Part shown: positions 7,348 through 11,959 of the stretch, in pieces
Position numbering within the stretch: the stretch's first letter is position 1
Layout of the letters: each line of letters begins with the position of its first letter
Assembly (NCBI GenBank): GCA_026386995.1
Contig: JAPLMO010000336.1
Location: 1 to 11,959, forward strand
DNA from: Planctomycetota bacterium
GTDB taxonomy: Bacteria; Planctomycetota; Phycisphaerae; FEN-1346
Length of the DNA: 11,959 nt
Direction: 5' to 3'
Program-made: the position numbers and the translations under genes
The notes under the pieces: model-generated
The model's database searches: none
What the model saw: only the letters and a program-made list of their open reading frames with translations
What the model was told of the DNA's origin: nothing

Positions 7348-8607
7348 GTGAGCCGAGTCGTACAACCTTTCCACATCATGACCAAGCCGGTCAGCGGCAC
7401 GTGCAACCTGGACTGCGGCTACTGCTACTACACCATGAAGCCGCGGGAACTCTATCCCGACACCAAGAAGTTCCTGATGGCCGAGGAGGTCCTGGGCGAC
7501 TTTGTGCGGCAGTACCTGGCCGCGATGCCCCTGAAGTGCGAGTTCGGATGGCAGGGGGGCGAGCCGCTCCTGGCCGGCAAGGAGTTTTTTCGGAAGGCCG
7601 TGGCATTTCAGAAGCAGTTCGGCGCCGCCGGCCAGGTGGTCACCAACGGCCTCCAGACCAACGGGACGCTCCTGGACGAGGAGTGGTGCGATTTCTTCTG
7701 CGCCAACAAGTTCCTCGTCGGCATCAGCCTGGACGGCCCCGCCCAGGTGCATGATGCCAACCGCCGCGACAAGGCCGGTCAGCCCACGTGGCATCGGGCG
7801 TGGGCGGGGTTGGAACTGCTCTCGCGCAAGGGCGTTGAGTTCAACGTCCTCGTGACCCTCAACAGCGCCAACGCCCCCCACGCGGGGAACATCTACCGCT
7901 ACTTCGTCAACCGCGGCATCCAGTACCTCCAGTTCATCCATATCCTGGAGCGAAAACCGGGGACGGACGACCCGACAGACTTCTCCTGCCGCCCCGAGCA
8001 GTTGGGCCGCTGGATGCTCGACGTCTTCGAGCAGTGGGCGGCCCGCGATGTGGGCCGCGTCTCAGTCCGCTTCATCGACGATGCGCTGCACGGGTTGATC
8101 TACGGCCGCGCATCGACGTGCGTGCACTCCCAGCGGTGCGCTGCGGCGTACGTCCTGGAGTGGAACGGCGACCTCTACGCCTGCGACCACTTCGTGTACA
8201 AGGAGTGGAAGATCGGGAACCTCCGCGAGACGCCCCTGGTGGACCTCGTGACGAGCCCGCGAGTGGAGGAGTTCGCGACGCTGAAGACCGATCTGCCGCC
8301 GGCCTGCCGCGACTGCGAGTTCCTCTCGATGTGCTGGGGCGGATGCCCGAAACATCATCGCCCCATCGGGCGCGATCCGGCCCGCACGAACCATTTCTGC
8401 GAGGGGTACAAGATGTTCTTCAAGCGTGCGTTGCCGGAGTTGCGGCGGATCGCCGAGTACATCAAACGCGGAGAACTCCCGCCCACGGCCGGCGCGGCCG
8501 CCGCGCAAAAGGTCCAGGCCGCCGGCGGTGCCGCGCGTCCAGGTCGCAACGACCCGTGCCCGTGCGGCTCAGGGCGAAAGTTCAAGGCGTGCTGCGGGCG
8601 AATGTAG
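7348..8607 (+). CDS. Anaerobic sulfatase-maturase-like radical SAM/SPASM protein with C-terminal SEC-C motif
   Basis: A 419-residue radical SAM enzyme. Cys19, Cys23 and Cys26 (CNLDCGYC) bind the SAM-cleaving 4Fe-4S cluster. A SPASM domain follows with Cys258, Cys264, Cys279, Cys320, Cys323, Cys329, Cys333 and Cys351, the count and spacing of anaerobic sulfatase maturases, which convert an active-site Cys or Ser of sulfatases to formylglycine via two auxiliary clusters. VRFIDDAL near 241-247 matches the region that holds the proposed catalytic Asp. The last 20 residues are a SEC-C zinc motif (Cys404, Cys406, Cys415, Cys416), as at the end of SecA, joined by an Ala/Gly-rich linker. Translation starts at GTG, placed by GGAGG 5 nt upstream. 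The last codon and stop lie inside an inverted-repeat element. No sulfatase is in the window. A role on other peptide substrates cannot be excluded. Confidence 0.9.
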   Translation: MSRVVQPFHIMTKPVSGTCNLDCGYCYYTMKPRELYPDTKKFLMAEEVLGDFVRQYLAAMPLKCEFGWQGGEPLLAGKEFFRKAVAFQKQFGAAGQVVTNGLQTNGTLLDEEWCDFFCANKFLVGISLDGPAQVHDANRRDKAGQPTWHRAWAGLELLSRKGVEFNVLVTLNSANAPHAGNIYRYFVNRGIQYLQFIHILERKPGTDDPTDFSCRPEQLGRWMLDVFEQWAARDVGRVSVRFIDDALHGLIYGRASTCVHSQRCAAAYVLEWNGDLYACDHFVYKEWKIGNLRETPLVDLVTSPRVEEFATLKTDLPPACRDCEFLSMCWGGCPKHHRPIGRDPARTNHFCEGYKMFFKRALPELRRIAEYIKRGELPPTAGAAAAQKVQAAGGAARPGRNDPCPCGSGRKFKACCGRM

Positions 8608-8724
8608 GGTGGGTGCTATGCACCCACGCGGTTGTTTGACGTTGTGTGGCGTCGGCGTGGGTGTTCGGGCATAACGGCATGACGGCAACGGCATCAGCGT
8701 GGGTGCATAGCACCCACCCTACAT
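8602..8724. repeat. 123-bp element with perfect 28-bp inverted ends (BIME/MITE-like)
   Basis: Bases 8602-8629 and 8697-8724 are perfect reverse complements over 28 bp, separated by 67 bp. Each arm is itself a hairpin, GTGGGTGC-TAT-GCACCCAC. The spacer contains a degenerate partial copy (GCGTGGGTG at 8655-8663). The left arm supplies the final Met codon and TAG stop of the radical SAM gene; the right arm ends in an ATG that opens a spurious extension of the response regulator. No target duplication is evident. The two-hairpin layout is that of a bacterial interspersed mosaic element or a small non-autonomous transposon. Confidence 0.8.
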
Positions 8725-8736
8725 GAGCGGCAATTC

Positions 8737-8764
8737 GCGCGGCGGGTACGGAGACCCGCCGCGC
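8737..8764 (+). repeat. 28-nt hairpin repeat, copy D
   Basis: A perfect 11-bp stem identical in sequence to copy C, with loop ACGGAG on the + strand. It lies 12 bp after the 123-bp inverted-repeat element and 82 bp before the putative -10 box of the response-regulator gene. Confidence 0.85.
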
Positions 8765-8821
8765 ACAATGAAGTTGTGGGCGCCCGTAACTGAAGCATTA
8801 CGTTGGTTCCCGTTTCGCCCG

Positions 8822-8851
8822 TTGTGTCTTTGGCCGCGCCGTGGGTACAAT
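8822..8851 (+). promoter_or_regulatory. Candidate promoter of the two-component operon
   Basis: TACAAT (8846-8851, five of six matches to the -10 consensus) with a weak TTGTGT (8822-8827) 18 bp upstream. Transcription would start only about 0-3 nt before the ATG at 8861, which has no Shine-Dalgarno sequence, so the message may be leaderless. Confidence 0.4.
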
Positions 8852-8860
8852 GGCCCCGCG

Positions 8861-9565
8861 ATGTCCAGGAAACGCATCCTCATCGTCGAAGACGAACGCG
8901 ACATGGCCGACCTCGTGGCCGCACGGCTGCGCAAGGAGGGATACCAGGTCGATGCGGCGTACGACGGGGCCGCCGGGCTGGACGCCCTCCGCGTCCAACC
9001 GCCCGACCTGGTGCTCCTGGACATCATGATGCCCGCGCTTTCCGGGACGGACGTCCTGGCCGAGATGCGGCGCGATGCGCGCACGGCCTCCGTGCCAGTC
9101 ATTATGATGACCGCCAGGGGCCAGGAGGCCGACGTCGTGGCGGGCCTGCGGCAGGGCGCCGACGATTACGTCGTGAAGCCCTTCCGCATGGCGGTGCTCA
9201 TCGCCCGTGTAGAGGCCGTCCTGAGGCGTGCCGCAATGCCCGCCGGGCCGCAAGGCGGGGCGCTGGCGGTCGGGCCCATCCGGATCGATGTCGATCGTCA
9301 TGCGGTCGAGGTCGGCGGCCAGGCGGTCGCACTGACGCTGACCGAGTTCCGGCTGCTCGTGGCGCTGACGGCCGCGCGCGGCAAGGTGCTGACGCGCGAG
9401 CAACTCATCGCCCAGGTCATGGGTCCCAGCATCGTCATTACGGATCGCACGATCGACGTTCACATGACCTCGCTGCGCCGGAAACTCGCCGGGGCGAGAT
9501 CGCTCCTGGCGACCGTTCGCGGGGTGGGCTCCAGGTTGGCCGCTGAGGGGGAGGTGGAGGCATGA
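8861..9565 (+). CDS. OmpR/PhoB-type response regulator
   Basis: A 234-residue two-domain transcription factor. The receiver domain (about 4-118) has the acidic pair Glu10/Asp11, phospho-acceptor Asp54 in LVLLDIMMP, Thr84 and Lys106 in VKPF. The C-terminal winged helix (about 130-228) shows LTLTEFRLLVAL, LTREQLIAQV and RTIDVHMTSLRRKL. The end reads VRGVGSRL where most members have VRGVGYRF, so the conserved aromatic at the wing is a Ser. An in-frame ATG at 8723 would add 46 residues, but these are translated from repeat copy D and lack family similarity; the MSRKRILIVEDE start is canonical. The gene overlaps the kinase gene by ATGA, so they form one operon. It should bind DNA when phosphorylated by that kinase; targets are not visible here. 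Confidence 0.95.
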   Translation: MSRKRILIVEDERDMADLVAARLRKEGYQVDAAYDGAAGLDALRVQPPDLVLLDIMMPALSGTDVLAEMRRDARTASVPVIMMTARGQEADVVAGLRQGADDYVVKPFRMAVLIARVEAVLRRAAMPAGPQGGALAVGPIRIDVDRHAVEVGGQAVALTLTEFRLLVALTAARGKVLTREQLIAQVMGPSIVITDRTIDVHMTSLRRKLAGARSLLATVRGVGSRLAAEGEVEA

Positions 9566-11388
9566 GCCGCACGAGCCTGTTCCTGAAACTGTTCCTGGGG
9601 AACCTGCTCCTCGTGGGCCTCGTGTTTCTCGTGGCGGGCATCGTTTCCTACCGTTACCTGAGTTCGCGGTACGTCAGCGACGTGGCCGGCCACCAGGACC
9701 GGCTGGCGGCCATCGCAGAGCAGTACATCGAGCATCTCTGGCCCGTGCCGGAGGGCGAATTGGACCGCATCTGCAAGCAGTTTGCCGCGGCCAGGGCCGA
9801 GGGCGACGCCCAGGCGACGGGCGAGGACTTCCCGATACGGCTGACGGTGGTCTCCGAGGACGGCCGCGTCCTGGGAGACAGCCTGTACGATCCCGCCCGG
9901 ATGGAGAACCACAGGACCTCCGCCCGGCCGGAAATCCTGAAGGCGCTCGCCGGCCAGACCGGCCTTGATGTGCGGCGGAGTGAAACGGGATCGGTCGAGT
10001 ATCGGTACGTGGCGCTGCCGGTTCTTCACGAGAATCGCGTGGTTGCGGCGGTGCGCGTCGCCACGCCCGTGGTCGCCATTGTCGAGGCGGAGGCTGTCAT
10101 ACGCGACATTCTGATCGGCGCCGCCATTGCCGCCCTTGCTACGTTCGTGCTGGTCGGCCTTCTGGGCAACTGGCTGTGGTACAAGCCGGTGCATCGCCTT
10201 GCTGAGGGCGCGCGGCTGATTGCCGCCGGAGACCTCGATCATCGCGTGGAGATCGGTGGCGCGCGGGAACTGGCGCAACTGGCCCTGGCGCTGAACGAGA
10301 TGCGCGAGAACCTGGCGCGCCAGATTCGTACCGTGACCGCCCAGCGCGAGGACCTGCGCCAGGTGGTCGCGAACCTGAGCGAAGGCGTCGTGGCCGTCGG
10401 CGCCGACGGGACCATCCACGTGGCAAATGCCGCGGCGCAGGAACTCCTTGCGCCGGGCGGTGCGGACCTCGTCGGCCAGCGTTTTGAGGCTGCGGTCCGC
10501 CATGCCGCCATCGTCGATGCGTGGAACAGGGCCATCGCCGGCTCCAAGCCCGTCCGCAGGCAGACCGAGATTCCCGTGAAGGGCGCCCGGCGGCACATCG
10601 ACCTGCGCGCCTCGCCGATGCCGGTCCCCGGGGCCGCCGGTGTCGCCGGCCTGATCGTGGTCCGCGACGTGACGGACATTGTGCTGGCGGCCGCCATGAA
10701 GGCCGAGTTCGTCGCCAACGCCTCGCACGAGTTGCGGACGCCCCTGGCGACGCTCCGGGCCGCCGTCGACTCTCTGGGCGCCGAAGCGGACGGCCGCGCC
10801 CCGCCGGCCGAAATCGCGGCGATCCTTGATCGTCACCTGCAGCGGCTCGAGAACCTCACCGCCGATCTTCTGGACCTGAGCGTGGTCGAGGATGCGCGCC
10901 ATGAACCGGCCGCGCAGCCGATCGCCCTGGCGTCGCTGGCCGACTGGGCGACCGCGCAGTTCGCCGACCCTGCCGCCCGCAAGGGCCTGACGCTGGACGT
11001 GGCGGGGGGTGCGCCGGGCGACGCGTTGGTGTCCGACCGGAACCTCGCGGAACTTATCCTGCGGAACCTTCTCGATAACGCGGTCAAGTTTACGCCGCTC
11101 GGCGGGCGCGTCGCGCTGCGGATCGAGCGGCAGGGGGACCGCGTCCGCTTTACCGTCAGCGACACCGGCATCGGCATCCGGCCAGAGGACCAGCCGCGCG
11201 TCTTCGAGCGGTTCTTCCAGGCCGACTCGTCCCGGACGGGCGACTCGGCCGCGCGCGGCACGGGGCTGGGCCTTGCCATCGTCAAGCATACCTGCGAGCG
11301 CCTTGGGGCGACCGTATCGCTGCAAAGCGAGTTCGGCTGCGGGACGACGGTAACGGTGCTTGTGCCCGACAGGCCCGACAACACCTGA
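9562..11388 (+). CDS. PhoR-like membrane sensor histidine kinase
   Basis: A 608-residue kinase with the PhoR domain order. TM1 spans about 7-30, an extracytoplasmic sensor region about 31-180, and TM2 about 183-207. These are followed by HAMP (about 208-260), PAS (about 262-372), HisKA (about 378-443) and HATPase_c (about 480-600). The phospho-acceptor is His389 in ASHELRTPL. The ATP site has the N box NLLDN (Asn506), G1 DTGIGI (from Asp534), F box FERFFQ and G2 GTGLGLAI (from Gly566). All catalytic residues expected of an active kinase are present. The start overlaps the regulator stop (ATGA), with GGAGG 7 nt upstream. The periplasmic domain is about 150 residues, typical of PhoR-like sensors with an extracytoplasmic PAS-like fold. 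No phosphate transport or phoU gene is in view, so phosphate sensing is only a family-based guess. Confidence 0.94.
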   Translation: MSRTSLFLKLFLGNLLLVGLVFLVAGIVSYRYLSSRYVSDVAGHQDRLAAIAEQYIEHLWPVPEGELDRICKQFAAARAEGDAQATGEDFPIRLTVVSEDGRVLGDSLYDPARMENHRTSARPEILKALAGQTGLDVRRSETGSVEYRYVALPVLHENRVVAAVRVATPVVAIVEAEAVIRDILIGAAIAALATFVLVGLLGNWLWYKPVHRLAEGARLIAAGDLDHRVEIGGARELAQLALALNEMRENLARQIRTVTAQREDLRQVVANLSEGVVAVGADGTIHVANAAAQELLAPGGADLVGQRFEAAVRHAAIVDAWNRAIAGSKPVRRQTEIPVKGARRHIDLRASPMPVPGAAGVAGLIVVRDVTDIVLAAAMKAEFVANASHELRTPLATLRAAVDSLGAEADGRAPPAEIAAILDRHLQRLENLTADLLDLSVVEDARHEPAAQPIALASLADWATAQFADPAARKGLTLDVAGGAPGDALVSDRNLAELILRNLLDNAVKFTPLGGRVALRIERQGDRVRFTVSDTGIGIRPEDQPRVFERFFQADSSRTGDSAARGTGLGLAIVKHTCERLGATVSLQSEFGCGTTVTVLVPDRPDNT

Positions 11389-11406
11389 GCGAGAAAGGGA
11401 TTGTGC

Positions 11407-11793
11407 GTGGACATCGAGCACATGGGTTACCAAATGCCGGACCCGGTCGGGGCAGCGCGGTGGTATGTCGAGAACCTCGGCCTGCGCGTCGCGCGGAGTT
11501 TTGGCGAGCCGGCCTTTGCCCAATTTCTGGCGGACTCCTCGGGCCACGTGATGATCGAGATTTACAGCAACCCCAAGGCCCCCATACCGGACTATCGCTC
11601 TGTGGACCCGCTGGTGCTGCACCTGGCGTTTGAATGCCCGGACGTTGAGGGTGTCCGCTCGCGGCTGCTGGCGGCGGGAGCGACCGCGGAAGACGACGTC
11701 CTCCGTGCCCCGAATGGCGACGTCCTGGCGACGCTGCGCGACCCCTGGGGATTTCCGATTCAACTTGCCAGGCGGGCCAGTCCGATGATTTGA
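11407..11793 (+). CDS. VOC-fold (glyoxalase/bleomycin-resistance) family protein
   Basis: A 128-residue single VOC module with paired beta-alpha-beta-beta-beta units. The usual metal-ligand positions read His in IEHMGY, Glu in VMIEIY and His in LVLHLAFE, but the fourth, normally Glu near the end, is Gln in DPWGFPIQL. The class includes glyoxalases, dioxygenases, epimerases and antibiotic-binding proteins; the substrate cannot be told from sequence. Start GTG 11407 is chosen because AGGGA lies 6-7 nt upstream; the in-frame TTG at 11401 has no room for a ribosome site. The gene follows the kinase by 18 bp on the same strand and is probably the third gene of that operon, though a functional link to signalling is unproven. 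Confidence 0.87.
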   Translation: MDIEHMGYQMPDPVGAARWYVENLGLRVARSFGEPAFAQFLADSSGHVMIEIYSNPKAPIPDYRSVDPLVLHLAFECPDVEGVRSRLLAAGATAEDDVLRAPNGDVLATLRDPWGFPIQLARRASPMI

Positions 11794-11850
11794 GGGTAGT
11801 AGTCTGTCACAAGTGAACCTGTGGGTGCCACGCAACGCCGTTAACTATCC

Positions 11851-11878
11851 TTGGTCTGGTACAATGATTCGAGATAAT
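11851..11878 (+). promoter_or_regulatory. Candidate promoter for the gene at the right edge
   Basis: TTGGTC (11851-11856) and GATAAT (11873-11878) with 16 bp between them. A second possible -10 box, TACAAT, lies at 11860-11865. The region 11794-11945 is markedly richer in A+T than the rest of the window. Either choice puts the hairpin at 11889-11936 inside the transcribed leader. Confidence 0.4.
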
Positions 11879-11888
11879 AAAAACAGCC

Positions 11889-11936
11889 CCTTTTTGCCGA
11901 TTTGGGTCTTTGGTAAAGAGTCCCAAAGCAAAAAGG
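11889..11936 (+). promoter_or_regulatory. Leader hairpin covering the ribosome-binding site
   Basis: CCTTTTTGC (11889-11897) is perfectly complementary to GCAAAAAGG (11928-11936). Inside, TTTGGG (11901-11906) pairs with CCCAAA (11922-11927) and CTTT with AAAG around a GGT loop. The 3' arm includes AAGG of the ribosome site AAGGAG (11933-11938), which lies 7 nt before the ATG at 11946. The structure would occlude translation initiation, as in RNA thermometers or autoregulated leaders. No known riboswitch class is recognised. Confidence 0.5.
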
Positions 11937-11945
11937 AGCGTGTCT

Positions 11946-11959
11946 ATGAGGATACCCAA
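11946..11959 (+). CDS. Start of an unidentified gene, cut by window edge
   Basis: An ATG with a near-perfect AAGGAG ribosome site 7 nt upstream opens a frame reading Met-Arg-Ile-Pro before the window ends. The strong ribosome site, A+T-rich leader and upstream promoter candidate support a real start. Nothing can be said about the product. Confidence 0.5.

Noticed and set aside
8723..8860. 46-residue N-terminal extension of the response regulator
   Set aside because: The ATG belongs to the inverted-repeat arm and the peptide is translated repeat; receiver domains start at MSRKRILIVEDE-like sequences.
8861..11388. Assignment of the two-component pair specifically as phoB/phoR
   Set aside because: The domain order fits PhoR, but no phosphate transport or phoU genes are adjacent, and the sensor domain alone does not identify the signal; no symbol is given.
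11401..11406. TTG start for the VOC protein
   Set aside because: The only ribosome-site-like sequence ends directly at this codon; GTG 11407 has correct spacing.
9460..11835. A 791-codon open frame on the minus strand opposite the kinase
   Set aside because: It is antisense to a gene with complete kinase motifs, has low-complexity Arg/His/Gly-rich composition typical of a high-GC shadow frame, and shows no domain.

Overview
This is a high-GC bacterial window (roughly two thirds G+C in most genes) with nine recognisable genes plus the first codons of a tenth. The gene set fits a member of the Planctomycetota: an anaerobic sulfatase-maturase-type radical SAM enzyme, an exported glycosidase of the six-hairpin (GH95-like) type, an Ap4A-phosphorylase-like HIT protein, a DUF1015 protein next to S-adenosylhomocysteine hydrolase, and intergenic DNA rich in short palindromic repeats. 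This taxonomic guess is inference from gene content; no rRNA or other phylogenetic marker is present.

Layout. Bases 2-2137 (+) hold a tight pair: the C-terminal two thirds of S-adenosylhomocysteine hydrolase, then a DUF1015 protein 3 bp later. Bases 2138-2358 are a convergent intergenic region with two hairpins. On the minus strand, reading leftwards, a small FmdB-type zinc ribbon (4183-4404) is followed after 155 bp by a HIT hydrolase (3518-4027), which is followed after only 10 bp by an HD-domain dNTP triphosphohydrolase (2359-3507). A good sigma70-like promoter lies upstream of the zinc-ribbon gene. Divergent from it, 4636-7065 (+) encodes an exported GH95-like glycosidase whose base composition is clearly lower in G+C than its neighbours. 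After 282 bp of non-coding sequence comes a GTG-started anaerobic sulfatase-maturase-like radical SAM/SPASM protein with a SEC-C zinc motif fused at its C-terminus (7348-8607). Its stop codon lies inside a 123-bp repeat with perfect 28-bp inverted ends. A PhoB/PhoR-like two-component operon follows (8861-11388, ATGA overlap), then a small VOC-fold protein (11407-11793). The window closes with a low-GC leader in which a long hairpin covers the ribosome-binding site of a gene that starts at 11946.

Function. The left part is housekeeping: methyl-cycle recycling and nucleotide clean-up (Ap4A, dNTP). The glycosidase and the sulfatase maturase suggest degradation of sulfated or fucosylated polysaccharide, but no sulfatase gene is in view. 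The two-component system has no visible target gene here, so its signal is unknown.

The most interesting non-gene signals are: (i) four copies of a 28-nt hairpin repeat with a conserved GGAG loop and a compensatory stem change; (ii) the 123-bp inverted-repeat element that supplies a stop codon; and (iii) the ribosome-site-covering hairpin at the right edge. I did not find a convincing new multi-gene system such as a defence island, CRISPR array or secondary-metabolite cluster.
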